Below, piece after piece: positions 54,783 through 64,000 of a stretch of DNA of 64,000 nucleotides; position 1 is the first letter of the stretch, and every line of letters begins with the position of its first letter. The DNA is from Undaria pinnatifida (Eukaryota; Sar; Phaeophyceae; Laminariales; Alariaceae): contig JABAKD010000018.1 in NCBI GenBank assembly GCA_012845835.1, positions 3,230,229 to 3,294,228 on the forward strand, read 5' to 3'. The position numbers were made by a program, and so were the translations under genes. The notes under the pieces were generated by a model, which made no database searches, was not told the origin of the DNA, and saw only the letters and a list, made by a program, of their open reading frames with translations.

Positions 54783-54935
54783 ATGGGAATGGACTTAAGA
54801 ACACCGGTCAAAGGCATATGTCGAATGTGTGTGGTTTGTACTCCCCAGTATAGCACGAGACATCATCCGCATAGAACTGAGTGCAAAGAATCAAACGCCG
54901 TTTTTTGCGGGTGTATTTGGAGGTCGTTGTCCGTT
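54783..54935 (+). pseudogene. Cys-rich zinc-ribbon fragment of a transposase
   Basis: One plus frame reads KGICRMCVVCTPQYSTRHHP followed by HRTECKESNAVFCGCIW. The pattern C-x2-C-x2-C, a basic stretch, R-T-x-C-x2-x, F-C-x-C matches the C-terminal cysteine-rich domain found in piggyBac-like transposases (C-x2-C ... C-x2-C ... C-x3-C), with one cysteine replaced by Ser. The catalytic DDE core should lie upstream on the same strand; it is not recognisable. The frame runs on to 55217 without further motif and begins at a GTG. I call it a decayed fragment, with the family assignment tentative. Confidence 0.4.
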
Positions 54936-55717
54936 AATATATCGTTAGTGAAGAACGCGCCCTCCTCAAAATACGAAAGCCAGCCTGGGTTGTTGTTTTT
55001 GTTCCATACTGGCTGTCCTGTGGTGTACGGAAGGGACGTTCGTCTTGCGCACCCCGTTGTGACAGACGAGTGCGTTCAACACAACCTGAAGATAGCAAGT
55101 AAGACGGCATTTGGCACACAATATGATGGCTGTAGAGCCACTACACCAAACGATAGCGGCACAGCCCGCCTTCCACAAAGGTCAAACATGGCAGAGAGCG
55201 CCTCGAACACCAAATGATTGGGGGGTGGTTGGTCGAGACAAATGCAAGGATGGACTCGGGATGTCGCTGAACGAACACATATATCAACTGAACACGTTTT
55301 TCATACGCACCACGTCTGGAGCATTCGGAGTCTTGAATACCACACAATTTTGACATATATTATATGCGCGCAACATCGTCGGATATGTACGCCTGTTTCT
55401 GTAGTTGTATTGAAGCTAAGTACCTAGTATGGGTAAACGCGTACTGACATTTGCGTGTAAGGATAACAGGAGATTACGAACGCGCTGGCAATACAGCGCA
55501 TATTCACAGCCACACAAAGGCTGCGCCAAAGTAGATAAAACAATGTGGAGAGCCAGAATGGTGAGAAGGTTGGCCAATGGAAGGGAGCAATGAGCGGAGG
55601 TAGGAATACCAAACAAAAAATATAGTGTGCTTTGTTACGAGGGCGGATTGAGTAGACGGTTTAAATTCTATGGTCGACGGGTTGACATTGATTGCAGCAG
55701 AATGACAATGGTTAGTG
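54936..55717. other. No recognisable feature
   Basis: Short frames on both strands without motif. This is the remainder of the extra segment that separates duplications C and D in this copy. Confidence 0.4.
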
Positions 55718-55955
55718 TATCACGTCAGTGGCAACACCACGTGGGTACCGGGCAGGGAGGTGCTGGCAAACGGGTTCAATACGCGAACTCACGGTGCGCC
55801 AATACTAGTGTGGGTCAGCAGCCGCTGACTCAGGTATTTGAGACTTAACGACCGCCTTTAGGGGCTCCGACCATAGTAACGTGATTCCGTGTACCAAAGA
55901 CACTATCAATGTATTTCATAAGGATGCAATGTTTGGGCTGGTGACCCAACGCCGC
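55718..55955 (+). repeat. Segmental duplication D, copy 2
   Basis: Diverged copy of 24250-24490, with its right end meeting the MITE at 55943. Shared block: GTGATTCCGT then ATGTTTGGGC. Confidence 0.65.
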
Positions 55956-56210
55956 GGCGGGGGGATAACGTTTTGAGCCCCCTCCTTAAGTGTCTCGGTG
56001 CCACTCGTACACATTACCCTCCTGTTCCTTTGCGGTGGTAAGCATTCGTGCTGTTATTTTTCGCGATACGAATCAACAACAAAATATTGCTACGCCACGC
56101 AAAATATATGGTCTAGTTAACCTTTGCATGTTCAGTACAGTGTCACTCGTGCGAGTGACGCAACATCGGCAGTGAAGAAGGGGGTACTTCCTTCTACCGT
56201 AGCTATCTCC
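55943..56210 (-). mobile_element. MITE family M, copy 4 (old)
   Basis: The left end GACCCAACGCCGCGGCGGGG aligns with GACCCAGGCTACGGTAGGGG. The right end reads CTTCTACCGTAGCT. One subterminal palindrome is perfect (TCACTCGTGCGAGTGA near 56142), the other decayed (CCACTCGTAC near 56000). No target-site duplication remains. Confidence 0.7.
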
Positions 56211-56689
56211 AGATGCATGGCGAACGATATCACGGACGGGGGTTGTCGCCGTTGGGAGTCGTGGTGTTCACGTCCAAACGTCGTGAGGTGCATGATCTTA
56301 CCGTTTCGAGTGCGCTATTGATGTATGGAGTAAAAACCTATTTGTTGTTTTTCTTTCCAAATGCGTCGTCGTTATCTTTTGCTGGGTCCCGTGGCTCGAT
56401 ACACCCATCGCAGCTTACAGCAATGCCCTATGTATCTCGCCCATTGATATACGACTTGCCTCTTTGTCACTAGGATGATACTATTCGGTTTCCTAACTAT
56501 CGCCTCCTGCAGTCATCTCATGTGACCAAGCCTCGGAATGGTACCGTACCATTGGAGTCTTATAACCTAGCTAAAAGGTAACATAAAACAATACGAATGA
56601 TGCATAATCATATCTTGATGCGCAAAATACCGGCTACATGAACCGTCCCCTCTCCCTCCCGCCCACCCTTACCCCATCATTCAAAAGAG
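56211..56689. other. No gene; 17-base palindrome AATGGTACCGTACCATT
   Basis: The palindrome at about 56538-56554, with GTGACCAAGCCTC 16 bases before it, recurs as CATGGTACCGTACCATT near 57163. The segment is thus duplicated on both sides of segment E copy 4. Nothing else is recognised. Confidence 0.5.
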
Positions 56690-56860
56690 ATGTTAGGGGC
56701 GATCGGGAGGATGGGAAACACAGGACGCAAAGATCTGACTTGGCTTGCCAATTCAGGGACTACCTCATGCCTATCCACGTTATCAGCAAGAGCCCCAGCC
56801 AGCTTGCACTCCTGGCTAGCCTCTACTCGACGAGCTGCACCCGAGCCTAGTCCTGGCGTG
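56690..56860 (+). repeat. Duplicated segment E, fragment (copy 4)
   Basis: Matches 34190-34350 and 41965-42100: GACTTGGCTTGCCAATTCAG, TATCAGCAAGAGCCCC, GACGAGCTGCACCCGAG. It is an isolated fragment without an adjoining block B. Confidence 0.75.
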
Positions 56861-57569
56861 TTCACTTACCTTTTCACGCAATACCCTACGACCCCGATTC
56901 TCGACTTTGTCTGTTACTTTGTACTCTTACGTTTGTGGACAAAGCACTACTTCATTATTTGTCTTTCGAATTGCGTTGTAATTGTTATTCTCTAGGGTGT
57001 AAAAGAGACGTCTTCCTTTGGTTTAATATACCCATTGCTGCCTCCTGCATCCTCCTTTTTATCTGGCGCACAAATATACAGTTTTTTCCTCTCCCCAATA
57101 TTCTACCGGCCAGCATCCTAACTTTTGCCGCCTACTGTCGTCTCGGGTGACCAAGCCTCCGCATGGTACCGTACCATTTGACTCCTCCAACTCCGTGGTA
57201 GTCTGAGGCTACTGTTGTCGTACACTACTGATCATTTTCTACCTGGGCTGTACGTTCCTCCGGTTGTCAATCCGCCCCTAGGCTTGCCGCGAATACCTTA
57301 CGTGACACCCTTATCGAACCTTTTGCGATATTCTTGTGCATGCACGCTTTGTACGCGATGAATCTCCACCGCCATTCTATATTAATCCCTCGATTCGAAA
57401 TGACTCCTCCGGCCGGTGAACGTGGTCACTCCTGTGATGTGCAACGAGAGCAGGGTGAACGTATCGCGATTTCGAACTGACTTTGCCACTAAAGTACAAA
57501 CTTTCTCTATGAGCACGATCGTACGACACTGCTCTTAAAGAATTTCTACAACATACGGGCAGAGGGGGG
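56861..57569. other. No recognisable feature
   Basis: Short frames only; a second copy of the GGTACCGTACC palindrome lies near 57163. Confidence 0.4.
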
Positions 57570-58560
57570 AGTGGTTGGCAAAACCACAGACGCATGGCAC
57601 CAACTGTACCATGCAGGCGACGGCACCACCGTCGTCCTTAATGGACGACCTCGCACCGCGAACCTCGTTCCGTATCCCTACTCGGTCGTCCACAACCTGC
57701 GTCTGGCCATTATTGTATCCCTCAGAATGGGCGTTTAGCGTATCGGTCTATGGACACGTGATGTACACCAACTGTGTGCTGTTAGAGTGAAACAGACGCG
57801 GCCCCACTTCGTCTGATTTGCATGCACGTGTTGCGCCACCCCCGAGTCGGCGGCAAACTTCTCGTCCGACGTTGTCATCACACGATAACTAAAAAACAAA
57901 AACAGCCACAACACCTTCACTTCCAGATCCCATTGTGGGAAGAGATGCCCCCCCACCCATGGAAAGCATGCTGAACAAGACCGGCAGGCGAGCGCGGCGG
58001 GGAGATCCCACCGCCACGTGTTGGGTGGGATCGTAGATACGCACGGCCATACGCCCGCACGTGCACACAAACACTCCTTCCCCCCAACAAATGCTACCAT
58101 AGGGGTGGACTCGTTTCCCTTAAACCTACTCCTGACGTGAGAAGCTCAACAACTGACCCAAACACAAACAAAAACAAATATCACAGAATGAAGTTTTAAC
58201 CTGAAGAACAATGCCTTGACCTAGGCATGTCGCGGGTTGTGTTGTAAAGTAAGAACGTGATAAGACGATAATGGGTTAAGGACCGCCGTCATTCAGACAA
58301 AACAGCCAGAAATGCAAGATTGCTACCCCCATCAATGCCTAGGCCTTGCTGCTATCAAAATCGCGCAACTTCAACTCTCTCGGAAGCCCGTCCACCTACG
58401 AAATGTACTACAAGATAGCCGAGACCAAACTCGGAGGTACCCCTAGTCGAGCGCCCAACTGAAGTTGTCCGCGCCGCTCCATTTCCCTCGCCCGCTGCTC
58501 GAACAGCACCTCTAGGTCGCAGGTCGGCTAGGTGTTGCGTTCAGAACCGGCATCGACCTA
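57570..58560 (-). mobile_element. Possible copia-like retroelement relic
   Basis: On the minus strand one frame in 57895-57800 reads MTTSDEKFAADSGVAQHVHA. D-S-G-x-x-x-H at that spacing resembles the copia-type protease, which has W-x-x-DSGA-x-x-H. About 0.45 kb upstream on the same strand, 58560-58330, a gag-like frame reads LEVLFEQRAREMERRGQLQL and later VDGLPRELKLRDFDSSKA. It is interrupted by four stops that are all TAG and could derive from CAG by C-to-T change. No zinc knuckle, integrase or RT is recognised. The order gag then protease is right, but each piece is weak. Confidence 0.3.
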
Positions 58561-59833
58561 TTCTCTGCCATGCATATCAGTCAACAGCGCCCCCTGCTGC
58601 CCCGCCCGGCAAAACGGCCGGTTGGTCGCGTTCCTCGGCTCGTAGCGAAACCAGCACCGTTGTGTAAATGCAGTTGCCCCCTCCAATCGTGAGAACTGCC
58701 CCCTCAACCGGACATCGTCCTCGGGCTCCACCTGGCTGTGCTATCCTTCAATTCACTGTTGTTACTGACATCTCGTCGCACGAATGGATGCGTGTCCGAG
58801 GGAATCAGACAGGCCAAGGCGGGGCCCGCGGGGGGGGGTGAGTACGAGGTTCCAAGGGTGATAGAGGGGCCCCTTGTTTCCCCACACGCTCGCTTAGCGT
58901 TGATGGTGACGTGTTCTTCACACGAGCGACGAATGCGAAACATAGGGAAGAATTGAACAAAGAGTAAAATAACTGGTGAAGCGGCGTAGGAGATTCATGC
59001 CCCCACTCGTACAACGAAGTATTGTGCTATTTTGATGGCTACCCCCAGACAGGTGCCGCCCTGTCCTACAAGTGCTGATCAGAGGGGTCGAACAAGCCCG
59101 AGACACTACGTGTCCTAGACAAGGGGAATATCTCGCCGCACAACACTGATTCGGGAAACATTTGGTGCATTAGGAACGTTTATCTCGAGGCGCTAGGTGC
59201 GATGAGGTTGGCTTCACTATTTCCTGTATCGACAAGCTTCTTTGCTTTTGTTGCCTTTCTATGTAATTGGATCCACACGGGGGCCACTGTCTCTTTTGGG
59301 TCAATGTATACGAGCGCATCCACGTACATCGTGGCATTCGCCATACTCAAGAAAGCAAGAGCTTAAACAGCCCAATCGCTCCAAACTTGAGAGAAAACAG
59401 GCGCTGTCTTTACGGTGGACCCTTCTCTGAACCTGAACATTGGCCTAGCTCTGCGTCGATGGCGAACGGCGCAACTGCGCACTTTAAACTGCGAACAAGG
59501 TAACACCTGCCAGCCACTGCGGTGCAAACGAGAGGCGTCGTTTACGTGGAAACGAGCAGAGCTCTCGCGCTACGCTTTCTCTCGTATGTTTTCCTCAAAT
59601 GACCGCAACAAATACCTTGTTCGTGGGAGCAGCATTTAAGATAGACGAGGGGTTACTCGACCATCGAGCACTCGCGTCCCCGTGACTCCGCGGCCGTGTC
59701 TATCCGCGTTGGCTTTACAACCGGCAACGTTGTTCCCAGATGGTGGCATAATACAACCATGACAGAGCAGCAAAGAGGATGTACGTTGTGCTTGCGTCTG
59801 TCTGTCGTGTTTCGTTTTCGTGTTTCTGTCGAT
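58561..59833. other. No recognisable feature
   Basis: Short frames on both strands (up to 79 codons) without motif or paralogue. Confidence 0.4.
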
Positions 59834-60067
59834 GAGCAAGGCTACCCCCATTTTCAATACCGAGTTGTCGCCACTCGCACGACAATAACTGAGGAGATGT
59901 TTTGTCGCAACGCAGCTCCCTATTCCTATGCGCGAATTTATGTAGTAAAATTTGGACGGCAGGGAACCTCAAGCTCGCAAAGGAACTGGGGAGTCGCTCA
60001 CGTGCGTGACCCCGACCCACGGCCAATCAAAAAGCACCAAACGTTACCCCCTTCCCTAGCCTTGGTA
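59834..60067 (+). mobile_element. MITE family M, copy 6 (old, shortened)
   Basis: The left end GAGCAAGGCTACCCCC has lost part of the terminal repeat, and the right end reads CCCTTCCCTAGCCTTGGTA. Flanks CGAT and TGAT match at three of four bases. Internal CCACTCGCACGA and TCACGTGCGTGACCC are decayed subterminal palindromes. The 124-codon frame across it is an artefact. Confidence 0.7.
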
Positions 60068-61069
60068 TGATACACATGCTCCCAACAAGGATGGGCCCAA
60101 AGCAACTAAATAGAAGTATGCACGTGTGTGTCGTTCTCGTTTGTTTCTTCTCCAAGAGGGAAAGTCTAGGCAGAATCAGGGTGACTCCGCTCCTGAGCGG
60201 CCCCGTTCGCTGTCACATCCAGGTGACGGCTGCCCCGGTTGCGATTCATACGCGATGGTTGGTCGCTGGCGTACGATACAGCCGTCGCGGGCCAGAAACG
60301 AAATTATAGATCAGACGACACCAGGATACTTACGTATCTATACTACCTGCCTCGGCGACCATTTAGGTAGTACAGCAGTGAAATATTCGTTCAATCGATT
60401 GGCGTCCAGACAATACGGCAGATTGACTCCACCCTCGAGTGTTTATGCCAGTCGTGACTCCACCGTGACGGCCTCGGACGTTACTCTACAAAAGGGCGAT
60501 ATTCGCTGGGTACCCCTGCCGCGTCCCTCTCCACGTCAACATATAGCCGATGATGACGGTGCGTTTAAATATCGAGCAGTCTGTCTAAAGGAATACATAT
60601 AATCAGCTAGTGGCATGGTAGATACAAGGCCGGCGCGACAGTGCCGTGCCCTTCACACTCGTACCGCCTTCTCTTGAAATTACTGATTGTTTCGTGAGCT
60701 ATCCTGTCCAAATTGTGCGCATATGGAGGGAAGCACGCGCGCAATCTCTTCGTCGCGAATCGCTTGTGTCTCGGGGGAAGGAGATCACTTACCACCAACG
60801 ACACTGTTTCCGGGATAAATTAAGGTGGCCGTTATGTAGCATCACGAGCCATCACGCTACTTCCCTCTCGTATTGGGCTCGAGTCGCCTCGCACGGGTTA
60901 TGGACGATTCGTGGTCATGTAATGCACCCTATCCCAGGTGCTTGCCTCCTCTCGGTCATGAGCAGAAAGGAAACTCACACATATACGAGCAAATATTGTC
61001 ATGAAAATAAACCAAGGGGGAAGGGGTCTGAATCTTGAACGGCAAAGGCATCGACGTCACAGCATGTAC
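60068..61069. other. No gene recognised; possible decayed satellite units
   Basis: Phrases such as ATTGACTCCACCCTCGAGTG (60422) and TACGATACAGCCGTCGCGGG (60272) resemble parts of the 225-bp satellite that follows. A 158-codon frame (60126-60602) opens at GTG and shows no domain. Confidence 0.35.
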
Positions 61070-61930
61070 CCACCCGGGAAATTGGATGTGCCATGCCTGC
61101 CTGTATCAGTGACCCTATAGTTCTATGCAATGTAGGTTCTGTTAATCGACCTGTGAGGGCAACTCTACGCTCAAATGCTCGCCGCGACTCCATAGCGGTG
61201 ACACCCTCTAGCTGCGTAGCATACCCATTGCGCGCCTGGTAATTGTCGCACGACAATGAGTCGTAGATAACATTCCAGCAGGCAGCTATGTTACGGAAGT
61301 ATATCAGCGTAAGTTCTTACTTGCATCGTTGATCATACAGTGCGATGCACTGTAGGTTCTGTCTGTCACGTGACTATGAGGACGACTCCACCCTCACTTC
61401 CTCGCGGCGACTCCGGAGCGGCGACCCTCGCCGGCGACGTGGTATACCATTTCGCGCACGGCGTTCAACGTACGACTATGAGTTGAGTTGTAGACAATCT
61501 TCCAGCAGGTATCTCGATAGTCGAAGTAGATACAGAGTTGATCCCTACCTGCATCAATGATCCTATAGTGTGATGCAGTTTAGGTTCTGTCATGTGAGCT
61601 GTGAGGGCGATTCCACCCTCACGCGCTCGCTGCGACCCCACTTCAGCCATTCTCTCTGACTGCGTGGTACAGACATTGCGCGCCGGTTGTTGCTCGTACG
61701 ACTAAATTCGCTGTTAGTGTCCCAGCTGTATGAACTACCAGGTATGCATGTAGAAACACAGTAAATACCTTCCTGTATTCGTGATTCAATTATGTCTAGG
61801 TTCCGTCATGTGAAGCACCACTACACACTCACGCAATGGCCGGGACTCCACAGCGCCGAATATGTCTGGCGGAATGAAGCTGCCATTCCGCGCCCGGCAT
61901 TATTATCCGTACCACATAAATTCGCACGAA
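61070..61930 (+). repeat. ~225-bp satellite, four units (duplication A, copy 2)
   Basis: Units start at about 61101, 61321, 61549 and 61772 (spacing 220, 228, 223). Each carries GTAGGTTCTGT, GAGGGCGA(C/T)TCCACCCTCA, a GCGACTCCA block and TTGCGCGCC(G/T)G. The paralogous array at 39285-39690 has only two units. Confidence 0.85.
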
Positions 61931-64000
61931 ATATTCAAATTTAATACAGGCAGAATAATAGACAACGAAAATACAGTAGATATATATGTCGCTAACGAGG
62001 TCGGCGCGCGGTGATTATAGGGACCCAATGCTCGCAAGAGTATCAATTGGAGTCTAGAGGATAGCAGTAGAATATTCTGCAGATACATCTCGCTGTTAGC
62101 ATGATGCAGTAATTGCGCGGCAGAAAGAAGTTCCAAGAAATGGGTAGCGAAAAAAATATACTAACATGCTGTGGGTATTGAATACTACCGAAGCCAGCCC
62201 GCAGAATGCATCATGCAGCATAGAATCAACCATTCTGGCCACACCAACTAGTTCGAATCAAGACTGCATTTGTCGCCACAACCAGCGATCAGACCGTGTA
62301 CTCCAAGAAGAAGCCCACCAGAGCAACCAGTTTGACGGTACATTTAAGAATAACGAGCATATCTGTGATGTAATCCGTGACAACGGAGCTTGTCTTGAAC
62401 AGCACACACGTGTACAGCCCTCCATCGAACTCACAGAAGATGCCAGCTCGCGTTTGTTGGTGCTATTATCGTCATCAACGAACTCAATCATGTAGCGACA
62501 GGCTCCAACCATCGATTATTATAAAATACAATATGGTCTCACACGGCAGTACGGCTCAACCGTACGAAGTTGCTGTTGTCCTCGTCATCGCAATACAAAT
62601 CGGGACAGACAGGTTCCAACCACTGCCTGCCGCCACAAATGTTTTTTTAGTAGAATTATTCACAGTCCTAACTCATCACGGCCAGATATCATACCTGGTA
62701 GTAGACAGTCGTATCCATGGTGTGACACGAGTATAGGCGACATATATGTGCACATAGCTTGTAAATATGAAGATCGATGAAATCCTCAATCTCACACCTG
62801 GAGTGTGTTTGATTTTTTTGATAGTATGTATCACCTCGCAAGCATCGACCAGTTGACCAGCCCCACTCCCACCTCAGGTACAAGTGTAGTTGGATTAAAT
62901 AAAAGCATTTCAAAACAAACCAGCACCCTCTTTCGTTGTTCTGGACACAGATATCAAGGGACGGCACTTTTACCACTTGACCGGCGGCAAAATTCCAATA
63001 GTTGACCTTGATTGACGCCGAACTACTAGGGTTAAATTTGACCGATAGTGTTCACACCCGTGACCGCTGGGACGTTCCCGTTGACTGCCCGTCTCAGGAC
63101 ATAGTACTGCTAAAAGGCCCCCTGGACAGAAATATGTTTATTGTTTATTACTCTTGCATCTTTGCCATCTCTAACCGCGCCCCTCCACGTACACCACACA
63201 CACCGCTTCAGAGACGCGGCCAGGTAATCCCGTCGCCCAAGGTCCCGGTCGCGGGAATAATCCCGCAAGTTGAGATCCAGCTTTCTCGTCCACAGGGTCC
63301 TCTTCGCCTCCGAGTTGACTGCGCGCACATGCGGAGTCAAATACTTGGCTTGGCTGGCGAATCCAGGGACTACCTCGTGCCCGCCTACAATATCAGCAAG
63401 AGCTCCTGCCGCTTGCGCCCGGCGTGTCCTTGATAGCTAGCACGCGACGAGCCGTAACCGGGAGTGGTCCGGGGTTGCTCGTTCACGTTGTTTTACGACA
63501 CTCTTCTTCGACCCATATTCCCGACACAGACGTGCCTCATTCTCTCCACAAAACAACATAAACATTACCTTGTCTGTTACGTTGTTATTTTATGTGCGCA
63601 GACAAAGCTATCCTATAGCATTTGGAACATAGACCCTTTGTCAACTTGGCCATATCCTGCGACGTGTAGTATGCATTTGGTGTATTTGAGGCAGAACTCG
63701 AATGTCAGCGCAAACACAGGTTTCGCTCAACGTCCTGGCGCATACAACACCGGTGGGTAACATGCATTCGGCGCGGCGTCGGGAATCGGTCCTACACGGA
63801 CAAGCAAGGTGTTGGTGATGATAAATGTTGAAGCTGGTATCAGCGCGTCGTCGTTTGTCATACTAAGGGGGGCAAGAAAAGTCCAGGCGAACGAGTGAAG
63901 CCTCCCCTCCCTCCTTGGTACAAGGGGGGGATTGGGGGGGGGAGGGGGGGTTCCTCAGGGCGGGAGTTCTTCCCCCTTGTGAGAAGGAAAGGGATCTTTA
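61515..64000 (+). repeat. Segmental duplication A, copy 2 (runs off the window)
   Basis: High-identity copy of 39285-42605 that lacks the ~890 bp at 39745-40632. Segment E copy 3 begins at about 62812. At the window end the sequence (GGCGGGAGTTCTT then AAAGGGATCTTTA) corresponds to 42605, the first part of block B copy 3. Frames such as 63002-63433 (143 codons) lack a domain and are disrupted in copy 1. Confidence 0.9.

Noticed and set aside
1-64000. CRISPR arrays, operons, riboswitches or phage-like modules
   Set aside because: No short regularly spaced identical repeats with unique spacers and no prokaryotic gene organisation are present; the tandem repeats seen are continuous or diverged satellites.

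Overview
The window reads as repeat-rich, gene-poor nuclear DNA of a eukaryote. No bacterial-style gene packing is visible. Instead there are long low-complexity tracts, tandem satellites, MITE-like elements with terminal inverted repeats and 4-bp target-site duplications, a Helitron-like 3' end, decayed Ty3/gypsy- and copia-like retroelements, and large nested segmental duplications. CpG is not obviously depleted. The species cannot be assigned from sequence alone; a protist or alga is plausible, but that is inference. No complete, recognisable housekeeping gene is present.

Left part (1-20 kb): mostly unique or highly decayed sequence. It holds a purine tract, MITE copies (811-1071, 3914-4179, 12985-13244), a fragment of a CCCH zinc-finger protein (6538-6789), a 0.9-kb CTAC tetranucleotide array (7429-8347), short tandem duplications of 49 bp and 61 bp, and a minus-strand Ty3/gypsy gag-protease-RT-linker relic (15105-17021).

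Middle left (19.8-24.5 kb): a ~91-bp minisatellite is split by a fresh 269-bp MITE (20193-20461). It is followed by a diverged ~196-bp satellite with twelve recognisable monomers (about 21.25-23.56 kb). Sequence from about 23.44-24.49 kb recurs at 51.26-52.01 and 55.72-55.95 kb. In that second copy the two halves are separated by about 3.7 kb carrying a Helitron-like terminus, a 229-aa ORF with an acidic serine tail, and a cysteine-rich transposase-like fragment.

Right part (24.8-64 kb): a mosaic of segmental duplications. A gene-bearing block occurs three times (about 24.8-32.4, 34.6-39.2 and 42.4-49.4 kb). Each copy carries, on the minus strand, a member of an unrecognised protein family built from ~39-residue modules rich in Ser/Asp with a W-x-P-x-x-D-P-V core. 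The third copy (43904-45358, 484 aa) is the most intact; the second has a nonsense codon and a frameshift near its N-terminus; the first is a clear pseudogene but keeps an open C-terminus with a putative membrane segment. A second duplicated segment (39.3-42.6 and 61.5-64.0 kb) leads into the third block, so a fourth gene copy is predicted just beyond the right edge of the window. An inverted duplication (32.66-33.66 versus 39.89-40.65 kb) adds G-rich and C-rich tracts.
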